Below are positions 1 through 10,780 of a stretch of 22,144 nt of DNA, in pieces (within the stretch, counting starts at the first letter, position 1; each line of letters opens with the position of its first letter). A program made the position numbers and the translations under genes. Under the pieces are notes generated by a model. That model saw nothing but the letters and a program-made list of their open reading frames with translations. It was not told where the DNA came from and did not search any database. Origin of the DNA: Ophiothrix spiculata (lineage: Eukaryota > Echinodermata > Ophiuroidea > Amphilepidida > Ophiotrichidae); assembly GCA_000969725.1 (NCBI GenBank), contig JXSR01S035702.1; one strand, given 5' to 3'.

Positions 1-1388
1 ATGATTATGGAATCATTACAAATATTAAGGATCTGAGCAATATGTCTTTAAACCAAATTCTTTAAAAACAAAGGCTGACACAATTTCTTTTGTAAAGAAA
101 ACTTTATGGAAATAAGATTATGAGGCCTTGGGGGAAAATCATGACAAAAACATGTTGTAGTGAGGTACATATTCCAACAAAGTCAATTAAACCCTGCGAT
201 TTAGCGCTTTACTTGATCCCCCCTTCTGGTGTTCACAGAATCATATTCTTTGTTCCATATTATTATTTCTATCGATGGCTAAGGTATTCACGATTTACTA
301 TTGGCATTCTAAAGATATCAGTCATACCGAATCACACGGGAGACGCATAAGAACAGGTTTCTATACATCAGTATTAGGATGAAAAGCTCCAAGTCCTTTT
401 TAAATATCACCTACTTACAAACAGGAAAAAATTATCCTGATCCACTTAAGTTGTGGATGAGCATCATTATTACCTATTGTCAGCTTTGCACAGACAATCA
501 TATTTATTCATTTGACGGTGCCTAATACCCGACTTATGACGATGTTCTGGTCTTTCACTTCTCTCGTCACTTGGGAGTTGTAGCTTGATCCACAATGATG
601 CTAGCCAACACGGCAGGGTCGATGTACACACATTTTTTTTATTCATTTCTGATAGAGCTATCATGATCCAAGTATTAGATATATCATACTAATCAGGCTT
701 TAGTTCCCATCTATGGCCTCATACAACCATCTCATAAATCAAATTTCACCTGACTGCTTGGTAATATGGAACCGTGCACTCTTGTTATGATATCATTCAA
801 AGCTGTACTCAAGTAATTCTTACTTAATCACTCGGCATTGCATCGGACTTGTGATAACAAGAAAAAGACAAAACACCACAGATATGTGGATGTTTAAGCA
901 GGGATGTAAACGAGCCGAGGTAAATTATGCATCCGAGGTATAAGATGAATTCCATTCTTTGCTCCAACAGGTACAGATGCATTATAGAATATCAATGCAA
1001 TGGAATTTAGGCACGGGACATGCAAACAAGAGGAAAAAAAAGCTCTCAAAAGGAATCGCTAGGCAGCTCAAGTTGAATAATGAATATTGCCGATGAGCAA
1101 TAAACAACTATTCTCCTGTATTTCTACATAACATGGGATTTATGTGGGCTTAACTTGACAAACTTAATCATCTTAGTCTTTTCTGGCACAAACAACTTTT
1201 TTGAGTTGACTGACATCCAGCTTACATGCAGGTTTTCTCATGGGAGTTTAAGCTTCTTGTTCAAAACAAAGGTTTGAAGAGTATACAGGTCAATTTGACA
1301 ACAATTATTTGCTAGATGCAAATACGAGAGAATTTATACGATACATTTATTTGTCTGGGCTATCTTTCCTAATATAGAGGGGTAAAAT
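1..1388. other. Unannotated non-coding stretch
   Basis: AT-rich sequence in which I see no gene. Open frames at 120-350 (+) and 470-664 (-) code for 76 and 64 residues that resemble no family I know, and neither has convincing splice or promoter context. By position it is most likely part of the long PSMD6 intron after the exon at 11161-11329. The final PSMD6 coding exon, expected on the minus strand with an ending like RVINM, was looked for here and not seen. Confidence 0.5.
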
Positions 1389-1809
1389 GTGGCCGTCCAT
1401 TCCAAAGGAGTTGTAAATGCGGCAAACTTCCTTTTGCGCTACTTGTGAAAATATGTGTCATGGTCGTAATTTGACGAAATCGATTTTTTGACAGATTCAC
1501 AATCCTTGTGCTTACTTCAAAACACCAGCAAAGTTTCATTTAAAAAAATGATCGAAAATACGAAATATATCTATTTATTTTGAGGACAATCAACAGAAAA
1601 TATAGAACCTACTGATCTTTGAACACGTTGATCTCAGTCATACATTTTACTCCCTGACAAGCTTTGACGGACCATAACTTGACTTCTGCAAATCGTATGA
1701 AGTTCATTAAGGTGTTTTTTTAATCCTTATAGCGTGGTCTTTGCAAATGTTTAAAAGAGTGAAAATGACAAAGAGGCTGCATTTACAGCTGGTTTGGATG
1801 GACAGTTAC
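1389..1809. mobile_element. Foldback / MITE-like element with ~30-bp imperfect terminal inverted repeats
   Basis: The left end (GTGGCCGTCCATTCC, then GTTGTAAATGC) is matched in inverted orientation by the right end, whose complement reads GTAACTGTCCATCC and then CTGTAAATGC. The ends therefore pair over about 30-35 bp with a few mismatches. The interior contains no coding potential. A diverged partial copy of the left-interior sequence occurs at 12652-12825, showing that this is a dispersed family. AAAT occurs beside both ends (1385-1388 and 1810-1813) and may be a 4-bp target duplication, but it is low-complexity sequence. The superfamily is undetermined. Confidence 0.6.
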
Positions 1810-2180
1810 AAATAGTGTCTTTCCCCATTGAATTCAGGGATCTATAGGCTCAATCTTTGTCCAGTAAGCTCCTTTTGAATCATTACCAATTCAGCAAATT
1901 GGTGTTGGTCTTCCTTTCATGACATAAAAAGAATTTCATGCAGGTCCTTGACTTTCATGAGGTATTCTAAAAGTTTTAGCATAAAGATTAACGTAATATT
2001 AACTTTTTGTCTATACATATAGAGATCACGTTTGCTCAGAATACTCTTGTGTACCTTTCATCATGCCTTGACTTCTAAATTAGCTTACAAGATAAACATT
2101 TCAATTAGGACAATTGGAACAATAACTAACTAACTACTTTACAAGTTTCCTCCAAACAAGTTAGTAGAAACGTGATGTGT

Positions 2181-2428
2181 GTTATTATTGTCTTGAGGTG
2201 TTCTTAGGGAGGAACAGGTTGATTAGCATTGCCTTACTTGCTCACAAAATGCCAGGTTGAATTGGATCACAATTAGGTGAACTAATTTTTGGTGAGGCTA
2301 TCAAAGAACAATTTGATGGACGGCAAAGTTTTAGGACAGTAACATCTGGGGAATTAGAGTAACAAATATAATAGTTATTGTGAAAGGTTTGTCCACTGAT
2401 TTTACAATTTGAGAAATATTGGATTGGT
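2181..2428 (+). repeat. Dispersed direct repeat, copy 1 (possible tRNA-derived SINE)
   Basis: This copy matches 2760-3008 in the same orientation. The first ~100 bp differ at only about two positions (a/g near 2228, t/c near 2250), while the rest is clearly more diverged, with patches such as GGGGAATTAGAGTAACA and GAAATATTGGATTGGT kept. The conserved head contains a possible D-arm (GTTC-loop-GAAC) and, about 40 nt later, GGTTGAATTGG, which loosely resembles a pol III B box. A SINE head is therefore a possibility. No poly-A or simple-repeat tail is obvious, and the strand is assigned only from that B-box guess. Confidence 0.55.
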
Positions 2429-2759
2429 CAGCACCTACGGTGTTGTATTTATATTGGTTCCCCAAAACACATTATTTTGATTTTTAAGGCAATTTCTGAC
2501 AAGGAAGCACTATGGTCCCATTTTCTTTTGACCAAAATAATAGCGGTTAATGTGGAATCACTTTTAAGTTCAGAGGTGTATTTTACTAATGCTTAAACTT
2601 TGTAAACATAGGAAGATTAGGGTTCAAATATCAATCATAAGTTCTAAATAAAGTTTAATAATTACCAATTTTCAAGAAAAAATTGTTATTTATTTGAGAA
2701 CTTTTCAGCATAAGCATATTTCCCTAATGCCTACAAAAAAATGGAAATTATGATCCTTT

Positions 2760-3008
2760 GTTATTATTGTCTTGAGGTGTTCTTAGGGAGGAACAGGTTG
2801 ATTAGCGTTGCCTTACTTGCTCACAAAACGCCAGGTTGAATTGGATCACAATTAGGTAGACAACTTTTGGGTGAAGCTATCCAATATTGGATCGATGGAT
2901 GGCAATGTTTACGCACAGCAACAACTGGGGAATTAGAGTAACATAAATGTCAAGTTTTTGTTGAGATCTGTGTGCCAATCTGATCTGGTTTTAGAAATAT
3001 TGGATTGG
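2760..3008 (+). repeat. Dispersed direct repeat, copy 2
   Basis: Second copy of the repeat at 2181-2428, offset by 579 bp in the same orientation. The first ~100 bp are nearly identical to copy 1, whereas the downstream half has substitutions and small indels. The sequence between the copies (2429-2759) is AT-rich and not duplicated. The pair could be two insertions of one SINE-like family or a local duplication later smoothed by gene conversion at one end. Confidence 0.55.
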
Positions 3009-3150
3009 TTTTAATAAGAACTTGCTGTGTTATGTTTATTATGAATAAATTATAAATTATGATGCTTTGAAGCTACAAAATATGTCAAGCTTACACAAAT
3101 ATATTTGCTGATTTATGATGCATTTAAAACTCACACTTTGTGAAATACAG

Positions 3151-5030
3151 CAGGGTTGGCTTTTAGCCGGCTAAAACTAGTTTTTGCCGGAAATGGTTAA
3201 AACCGGCAAATACTGGTTTTAACCGGCAAAAACTAGGAAAATTTCATTGACCATTATTCAAATCCGATTTTCACATACGTTCATAGCATTGACCTCAGAA
3301 ATAATATTAATACAGTATATGTTATATCAATTCCATCCATGTATAAATGTATCAAAAACAAAAGGCATTAACAAACATTTAGAATAAACCTTAAAAAACA
3401 AAATAATGTAAACAGATTTACTGAGCTGCATTTTATACTTCAGCATCACATTCATAGCTTTGACATTAATTTTGTTGATTTGGTTGAATTCCTAGACACC
3501 AAAAACATATAAATTGACACTAAAATCTTAATCATAGAGTAAATTTGAAGGAAGCTATGACCGAAAATAGAAAATGGCGGTCATTTTGGACGCCATCTTG
3601 GATTTTTCAAAATCCCAAGGGGTGACATTTTGTCACCCGGCAGATTCTGAAAATAGACACTTTTAGCTACCAAAATCAGTCAAAAGCAAAACTATATATT
3701 TCACTTCCACGTCAGGCCATAAAATCCCATTTCTCTGCCGGACTATACTGGTATTAGTAGGTAGATCATGTTGCATACTTGCAAGTTGTAAGTTATAAAT
3801 AAGATTTTAACTGGTTTGTGAAATTTTGTCCAAGAGCTTCCAAGATTTTTGCAGTGCTAACACATAGGACAAAATAGCATTAAACAAGCATCATATGGAC
3901 TGTTGATATGCAGTTTGTTAACATTTTTATTGTACCCTTGTGGTATGACACTTCTGGCAAAAGAATTTTTCAGTATCAGTGGAATAATCTTCCAGTTATC
4001 CGTACAAAATTTTTGAACATGAGTTTGAACGAGTTTTTAATTTAAACTTAAATCAGGTTTAAAAACCTGATTTAAGTTTAAATTCCAATAAGTGATTGTC
4101 CTTGTGTATAAATTCTTTGTACTAGTTCTACACATTTTCATATTCTCATTTAAATATGCATAGGGCCTACATATTATAAATATTCATGTGATCTGGACCT
4201 CTTGGGAGACCAGTACTTAAAAGTGTGATATTAAAAGAGTTTTATACAGAATAAAGAAAGATTAACTAAACCCATCAACATGCTTTTTAAGTAAAATTCA
4301 CCCATAGGGTTCATGTTTTAACCCATATTTTACATCAACAGTCCATGGTTTTGCAAGTTATCTGAAATCACAAAAAAATCCTCAAAATTACATCTCTGAA
4401 TTTTTCTTATTTTCATGACATTTAGGGAGTTTATACACCTTAAAAACTTTTGAGCTACCTTGTCATTGTTTTGCTAGTTTTTTATTCTGACGGGTGCAAA
4501 TGTTGACTTTTGCGTACTAGTTCACTGTTACTGGAGTGAAACTTACTGTGCGAAATCTATGGAGAGAACCAATAGTTCCAAAACATTTAATGTTTCGCTC
4601 TGATTTATGGATATTTTCTTACAATAAAGTTGAAAGACACATTTACGCACAATAAAGAAAACGGTTGATATGAGATCAGTGTATCCAACAGAATAACCAT
4701 AAATGCACTGTACTTGTGCACATACATGTTTTAAAAATAAAGATGACATTAGTTCATATTTTATTTTCTAGGTTAAAGTTTTTATTTGGAACCTTAACAA
4801 ATGTTACGCAAACGTCCAAGTGTCTAGTATGAAAAATGTTGATGGTGTTGTTAGTTCCAGTAATAAAACATAAAAGGCAAGATTTTCTTGTGTTTCAGTG
4901 TTTTTCTAAACAATTGCAACAAATTTGTAGTGTTTTATTTACTTATTTTTCGGTTTTTGCCAGTTTTTGCCAAAAAGGGTTTTTACCAGGCGGTTAAAAC
5001 CACCCCGGTTTTGACCTGCCAACGTTGCCC
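3151..5030. mobile_element. Non-autonomous DNA transposon-like element (~1.9 kb) with CCGG-rich inverted ends
   Basis: The left end starts CAGGGTTGGC and runs into repeated units of the type GGTTTTAACCGGCAAAAACT. The right end, read on the other strand, shows GCAACGTTGGC followed by CAAAACCGG, GGTTTTAACCG and GGCAAAAACTGGCAAAAACC. The inverted similarity covers about 80 bp, with internal reshuffling of the short units. The CAGGGTTGGC start resembles hAT-type ends, but no convincing 8-bp target duplication was found and the right end does not repeat the terminal CAG. The only frame over 60 codons inside (4543-4749, minus) is not a recognisable transposase. The interior carries a 46-bp palindrome at 4039-4084 and a small hairpin (GGGTGAC/GTCACCC) near 3620-3638. 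Confidence 0.6.
4039..4084. repeat. 46-bp palindrome (22-bp perfect arms, 2-nt spacer)
   Basis: The arm AATTTAAACTTAAATCAGG continues to TTT, is followed by two A residues, and is then matched by its exact complement through 4084. There is no mismatch in 22 base pairs. It lies inside the 3151-5030 element. It could extrude as a cruciform, or be the remnant of a smaller foldback insertion or an inverted duplication. Confidence 0.9.
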
Positions 5031-5548
5031 CAGGTGAATCTAAAAAGTGCATCAATGTCCATCCAACTTCATTGTTTGACATATTAATCTTTTATCATGT
5101 GATGGCAAAATCACAAATTATCGCAACCTTAAGAATTTCTACCACTAAAGTCTAATCCATCTTTCTGAATATATTATAACGAAGCAATAACTAACAATAT
5201 TAGGTTTACACCAAAGATGATGGAAGATTTACCCTGGCTGGGATCTCCAATAATGGAAAGAAGTGTCAAGTTGATGTGGTAAATTCAATTTGAAGCATGC
5301 AAATCGTTAATTTCAAGTTAATTCTAATGCGAGTCAAAGTTGTGTTGCCGCAGGGATCTTCTGGACGAGGTCTAATCCATGGTTATCTCTTGACTGCTTG
5401 TATGCTAGGACATTTCAAGTCAATTTAATCCCAAGATTTATGATGATTCTTGATCATCAGCACACTTCAAGCCATTTTTAATCCATACCTAGGACAGCAA
5501 ACCACAATTCTCTACACAGATTCTCACTGTATACAATACCGTATGCAA
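5031..5548. other. Unannotated non-coding stretch
   Basis: AT-rich sequence between two mobile elements. I see no gene, RNA or repeat in it. The frame beginning at 5450 runs into the neighbouring MITE and is not taken as a gene. Confidence 0.5.
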
Positions 5549-5551
5549 TCA

Positions 5552-5946
5552 AGCCACAAAAAAAAAAAGATGTTTGTTTGGCCTTTTCCGACCAACCCTA
5601 ATTTTACAAATATGGGAAAAAGTTTCTACTGTTTAAAAGAATACCAAGCCAAATTTTCAAAATGCCAGAAAAAGTTTTGTTCTATACAATTTTTCAGGCA
5701 AAGTATTTCAGCAAACAATTATTTTAAACAGTTTCTTTGATCTTCAAAATCATTTTATAACATCGATTTGGTGTTGGAACTCTGAAATCATCCATATTCA
5801 ACCTATATCTTGATTCTGTTTTACATTTGTACAGCTTCATTGCTGAAAAAAGATTTCTAAAAATACATCTAAAACTTTTCCCGATCAACCGATCATTCCT
5901 CTGAAAGGGCATTTATGGCCAAACAAACATTTTCTTATTTTTGGCC
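5552..5946. mobile_element. MITE, PIF/Harbinger-like, 395 bp, TCA target duplication
   Basis: The terminal inverted repeats are AGCCACAAAAAA...ATGTTTGTTTGGCC at the left and, read from the right on the other strand, GGCCAAAAATAAG...ATGTTTGTTTGGCC. The element is flanked by TCA at 5549-5551 and at 5947-5949. Three-base TNA target duplications with GGCC-type ends are typical of PIF/Harbinger-derived MITEs. The same terminal motif is found in the element at 11562-11947, so the two form one family. Weak open frames inside it on both strands are by-products of the repeat. Confidence 0.75.
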
Positions 5947-5966
5947 TCATGACCAGGTATAGACTA

Positions 5967-6179
5967 TAGACCATTCCTTAGATTGGCATATTTCTGTCAC
6001 TGGCAAAAAATAGGAGCTCAAAATGAGGGCAGGAATGGCATCACAAATGAATATGTAAGCCTTCTGGATATCAGACACAGATTTAGTCATGATGCATCAT
6101 GTGGCGTCAATTCTTGCCCTCTTTTCAAGTTCAGATTTTCGATCATCAAGAGAAATATGCCAATTACAGGAATGGTCTA
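5967..6179. mobile_element. Short MITE, 213 bp, TA-flanked (Tc1/mariner-like ends)
   Basis: The left end TAGACCATTCCTTAGATTGG and the complement of the right end, TAGACCATTCCTGTAATTGG, pair through GCATATTTCT. A second inward match, GAGGGCA, extends the fold. The dinucleotide TA lies immediately outside both ends (5965-5966 and 6180-6181), as expected for Tc1/mariner-type insertion, although TA flanks are weak evidence in AT-rich DNA. It starts only 20 bp after the end of the preceding MITE. The 85-codon frame across it (5983-6240) is not a gene. Confidence 0.7.
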
Positions 6180-6181
6180 TA

Positions 6182-7264
6182 CAGTGTTTTTATTATATGC
6201 AAATCATTATCATATTCATGGTAAGTCTGTGATGCACTAGTAACTTTTAAACAGTCAAGACTAACAGTGAAGTTACCATTCTGGTATTTTGTATCAATCT
6301 GCATAATAATTTTTGATATACATCAACACTAAATACAGTTATCAAGTAATGTGATTGATTATGGGTTATCCAATAAATTTCATTTGCTGTTGTTAAACCT
6401 CACCTTCTACAAAATCTTGCAAATATCAATAAAGTCAAAAAAATTGTTGACAGACCTTTCAAATGTAATTTTTTCATAACACTCAGCACATTCATTTTAT
6501 ATGCTCATTCACACAAGTAAAATGACCAATAGACCATCATTTTCCCACTTCATATATGTGTACTAATTCAATGTATTCTGTATAGATGATTTTTCTATCA
6601 AGTCAAAATGACCATTTAAAAGAAAAGAATATGATGCTATAGCCATATTACATAAGAAAAAAAACCCACATTATTTAAGGGTATTTAGCACTTTTTATCT
6701 GAATTCAGACTGCATTTCCTGAATTTAATTCAGTATATTGAAGATGTATTAGTATAAGACACCCCCTATCTATCCCCTTCCTTCTGCATGCTGGCTTTAC
6801 CAAAATTATTGACTCAACCCTGAAACTGACAATATTTTACATGTAGTTGTTGAAAAGACACTATCTATCACATTAATTTGGTCTCTCAATTATATTTTAT
6901 ACCAGGGATAGGTTTAGGAAATTGTTTGCGATTGTAAGTGATGATATGTATACATAATGCTGTAAAATCTGGAATAGCCTGCATAATAATGCCGGACAAC
7001 AAAACTTCACAATAGCGGTGAGCAATTATCATACACATATTCAAGAGTTTGGACGCATTAAGAATGCTGAATCACTCTACAATGAATATGAATTTATGAT
7101 TAGAGCACTTGTGGATCTGAAAGCCTGTCATTTCCAAGTCTAAGTGAAAAGAGTCTTAGAGAAAGTGCTTCAACGTGATATATCACAACTTATGCCAATG
7201 CTTCACAGGATAAGCTTTTTGCGTACTAAATTATGCCAGAAATAGACAATATGTTCATTTAGAG
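6182..7264. other. Unannotated non-coding stretch
   Basis: AT-rich sequence in which I see no gene, RNA or clear repeat. It is presumed intronic to PSMD6. Confidence 0.5.
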
Positions 7265-7510
7265 TATGAATTTTGATATATGAATTCATTCATTTCTTTA
7301 GGTCTGCCTTGTCCTTATTGAGGATTCAAGTTGCACAACAGAAAAAGTTATGAATTTTGATTCATCCATTTCTTAGGTCTGCCTTGTCCTTGTTCAAAAT
7401 TCAAGTTGCACAACAGAAAAAGTGACGAATTTCAATATATTCATTCATTTATTTATTTAGGTCTGACATATCCTTTAGAATTTAATTTACAAAACAGAGA
7501 AATTCATTTA
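7265..7510. repeat. Degenerate tandem repeat, three copies of ~75-84 bp
   Basis: The unit contains ATTCATTCATTT, then TTTAGGTCTGCCTTGTCCTT, then ATTCAAGTTGCACAACAGAAA. The marker GGTCTG recurs at 7301, 7376 and 7460, giving spacings of 75 and 84 bp. The first two copies are close; the third is diverged (GGTCTGACATATCC, TTTACAAAACAGAG). No protein-coding periodicity is apparent. Confidence 0.85.
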
Positions 7511-8189
7511 ACTTGCTAGCATTAATTATAATTTTGTTGCATTTAAGAAATGTCCAGTGGCAGATCCTGGACACATGGTAAAATTTACCTCAAGAGTTGT
7601 TTTTCACACTTTTGCGGGTTTCATCTTTCCGACAATTGTTGTTGAGGCCTTCTGTGATAATCTTATTTACAAATGCATTTGCAGAGCGTGATTTGTTGAT
7701 TTTAGTTGTTTACGGTAACGCTGTTGACGTGCATGTTAAGAGTGGCGTACACATCCCAATTTGAAATGAAAATACACCTTGAGAAACTGAAGAGCTTTGC
7801 AGTGGGGAGGGGGTGATATTTTTGTCTGGTAAAACAAAATATCCATTTGTAGATCTTGTGCACAGGGTGGCTTTATAGGGGAGGAGAGTGAACAACATGA
7901 CATAAATGTACTGTTTTGTTTAAATTTAACGCCCATGCACTATTCAACTCCCTCCACTTATCTTTTTTTTTAATTGAAAACTTAATTTTGACCATGTTTT
8001 TCATATGAATTGCTATAGACATATTCTAACTATAGTTATGAGACAAATATACCTAGAACATTGCCACTTACTGATGATTGTCAAAATAACAATTCTTCCA
8101 ACTGATCCTCTGATCTTAGTATCAACAAAAGATCTAGATACTATTTGATGCTGGATGGATCATCTTCAAAAACAATCAAAATTGAACAG
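7511..8189. other. Unannotated non-coding stretch
   Basis: No recognisable gene. Two overlapping minus-strand frames at 7710-7936 give short, biased peptides unlike any family I know, and I do not consider them genes. Confidence 0.5.
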
Positions 8190-8345
8190 TCACTCCGAGG
8201 AGACTGGCCGTGGCAACTAGTCTATTACTTATTGCCCGTTTAGTAATCGTAGCCAAACCCTGGCGGATTGCTGCTACACGTCCTGTGCCGCTGCCGTGTA
8301 AACCATTAGAAATTCACAGAAATGGGACTTCCGGGGTGGTCACTA
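8190..8345. other. CpG-enriched patch of unknown nature
   Basis: About 150 bp with many CpG dinucleotides (CCGAGG, GGCCGTGG, GGCGG, CACGT, GCCGCTGCCGTG, CCGGGG) in otherwise CpG-poor, AT-rich surroundings. A plus-strand frame (8210-8401, 63 codons) and short minus-strand frames cross it, but none matches a family I know. It might be a recently inserted SINE-type element, a small promoter or enhancer, or an exon of another gene. I see no tRNA or rRNA fold that I can support. Confidence 0.35.
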
Positions 8346-8401
8346 ACATTATATTACTAACTGGTAAAAAAAAAATCTGTAAAAGGTGGGTGGATTTTTA
8401 A

Positions 8402-10264
8402 TAGCATAATTACTTAATTACTATAAGAACACTTTTGTAATTTTTTTTATGGAAAGGTAAAAATATGAATTTTTAAATATATTTTTTTGTGACCCAATAG
8501 AAATACACGTAAGATGTATCCTAAATTTGCATATGGAAATCTCTAATACCTATATCTAGTAAATCATGTCCTTTTAATTTGCCACCTGTAGTCACTTTGT
8601 TTTTTAAAAAAATCAGGTATTTTGGATATCCCATAATGCTCAATATGGATGAAATTCACTTCCGGGTTTGTTAGCAGGTTTCTGTTCACAATTATAACAT
8701 TTGCATGCAATCAAATGAATTAAATAGCTTTTCTATTTAGGTAAGGATTGGGTCAAAAGTTGGATCCCACGTTTATTTGCAATGAACAACTCTGTAGCGA
8801 GTTTGAATACTTAGTTTAATGACTTCCCTTCATTTGAGCTACAGACAACTACACAGCTCACATAACAGCAAAGCAAGTTCTATCATCCACAATAAAAAAA
8901 TCTTATCATCAAGCGAGCTGGGAAAAATCTGCACTATAACAGAACAAGAGAAGAATCTAATAATTGCACAATCACACACAGAAAGCAATAAAATGACTAC
9001 TCATCTAGATACTTTTGTTTGTGCATGGAAAAGTATTAGCCACTGGAAAAAATAAAGTACAATATTGACTTTTTTTAAGATACGGTAGTAATTAAATTGA
9101 CTGTAATGTCTTAAAGATAAACAATGCCCATTATAAAGTAATTAAGCATACTCAGTGCTTACAACAATAATATTGCTAATCAAGTACAGTTTATCATTTC
9201 AACAGATCTATACACTAAATATTGATAATAAATTTGAACCAATAATAGAGGGAGTTTGTTAAACTTGCATCCAGTGAGTGATGCCAATTATGATTCAAAT
9301 CTGAGAAATCACACCCTCAAGTTATATACTGAATATTAAATGAGGATTTCAAAATTGAGGGCAGCAGTGAATCAAGTCAGATAATCATGATAATTCTGGC
9401 AATGTTCATGAAAATTCAAATTTGCAAAAGCTGCCCTCCATCTAAATAGGGCTATGAAAAAGAGAGGGCAGCAATCAAGTTTATTTGTCTCAAAGCGAAG
9501 GGGCAGCCACGATTTTCAGTCATTTAAAATCGCACTTGGTGTGCACGTTAACATGAAATTCAATTCAAACTAATTCTAAACATTTTATTTACATCATACT
9601 TTATATGCTACTATTTTTCAAAATATAAACCGTTGGGAGTTCTAACTCCATTGTTAAAATGATTGTTCATTCTTTTATTGTGTCACACATTTCAGTGTAT
9701 CTCTCGTAATGTTTATTTTCCATAGTTATCTTGTTACGCTGAGAAAATTCCTGTGCCTGTTGCGACACTGAAAGAGGCCCCAACCACTGTCATCTGTTAC
9801 AAAGTTTTAATGATGGTATCATTCCTACCTAGTCAGTAGCGCTTCAAAATTGTTACACTCCAATGGTGACAAGGAAAACAACACTCCCTAAAGTCAAAAT
9901 ACCTAACATACATTTACTTCCAAAAATAAACTGGAAACCATGACAACCGAATAAAAATAACTAACATTCCAATATTTCAACAATGAAATAGAAACCAGGA
10001 TTTACTGGCACCTGGGAACCATTATTGACATTAACATGTTGGAGAACAAAAACCAGGACTTTTTTTATCTTTCATACCAAGGACAATACATGGGTACCTT
10101 GGTACTTATATTTTCAATTATGTATAAGAAAACCAAATCACAATAATCAATAGAATCAAAATAATAATTAATATATCATACTCACCCACCCAAAACAACT
10201 AGTATAAACTATGGGATAAAAATATGGATCATGCAGCCAGCAAATAAAAACCAGGACTTGATGC
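8402..10264. other. Unannotated non-coding stretch
   Basis: AT-rich sequence with no gene. The motif GAGGGCAGC occurs at about 9357 and 9466 and in inverted form (GCTGCCCTC) at about 9430, so a small degraded inverted-repeat element may lie at 9355-9445. The plus-strand frame at 8819-9055 has low-complexity composition and no support as a gene. Confidence 0.45.
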
Positions 10265-10270
10265 ATTTAA

Positions 10271-10780
10271 AGGTTGGTGTCAACCCACTGCTTTTTGAAA
10301 CTTTTTGATGCATTTAAAGGTTGATGTCCATCCATCGCTTTAGGGGGGAAAATTGTTCAGTAACTCAGCACAGAAAAAATCAAATCCATTTAAAAGTATA
10401 CATTTCTAGAAGCAGAATGACATGTGCAACATGTGGTAATGTTGATTTTTTGGTGAAAATTTAAAATCTTGGCTCTAGGGTTAAAGTATGTATTTTTGGC
10501 TCAAGAAAATTCTGGAAAGAACTAAAACTTGCTGAAGCTTCTAAATTTAGTTCTAATTTCTAATCATACAAATTTAAGTTAAGCTTTCCGACAATTTTTG
10601 GCATCAAAAATGCATATTTTGGCCCTGGGGTCAAAATTGTAGGTTTTTGTGAAAACATCAACATCCCCATTGTATTTAGCATGTAACTCTGCTTCTTGAA
10701 ATGTATACTTTCATATGGATTTAATCTTTAGTTGTTGAGTTACAGAGTAAAACCTTTTTTGATGGGTTGACACCAATCTT
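10271..10780. mobile_element. Foldback MITE, 510 bp, family A
   Basis: Nearly the whole element is one long imperfect hairpin. The left end AGGTTGGTGTCAACCCA and the complement of the right end, AGATTGGTGTCAACCCA, pair. Further inside, TAACTCA, CAAATCCAT, AAAGTATACATTTC, AGAAGCAGA and ATGTTGAT pair as well. Exact ATTTAA copies flank it (10265-10270 and 10781-10786), a candidate 6-bp target duplication. The left arm carries an extra 47-bp tandem duplication (GATGCATTTAAAGGTTG recurs at about 10260 and 10307), which explains its greater length. It has no coding capacity. The interior shares motifs with the element at 17841-18550. Confidence 0.75.

Noticed and set aside
5450..6240. Open frames of 96, 62 and 85 codons
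   Set aside because: They lie largely within two inverted-repeat elements and have no recognisable protein signature.
9355..9445. Possible small inverted-repeat element with GAGGGCAGC ends
   Set aside because: Pairing is limited to about 10 bp and a further direct copy lies nearby, so boundaries cannot be supported.
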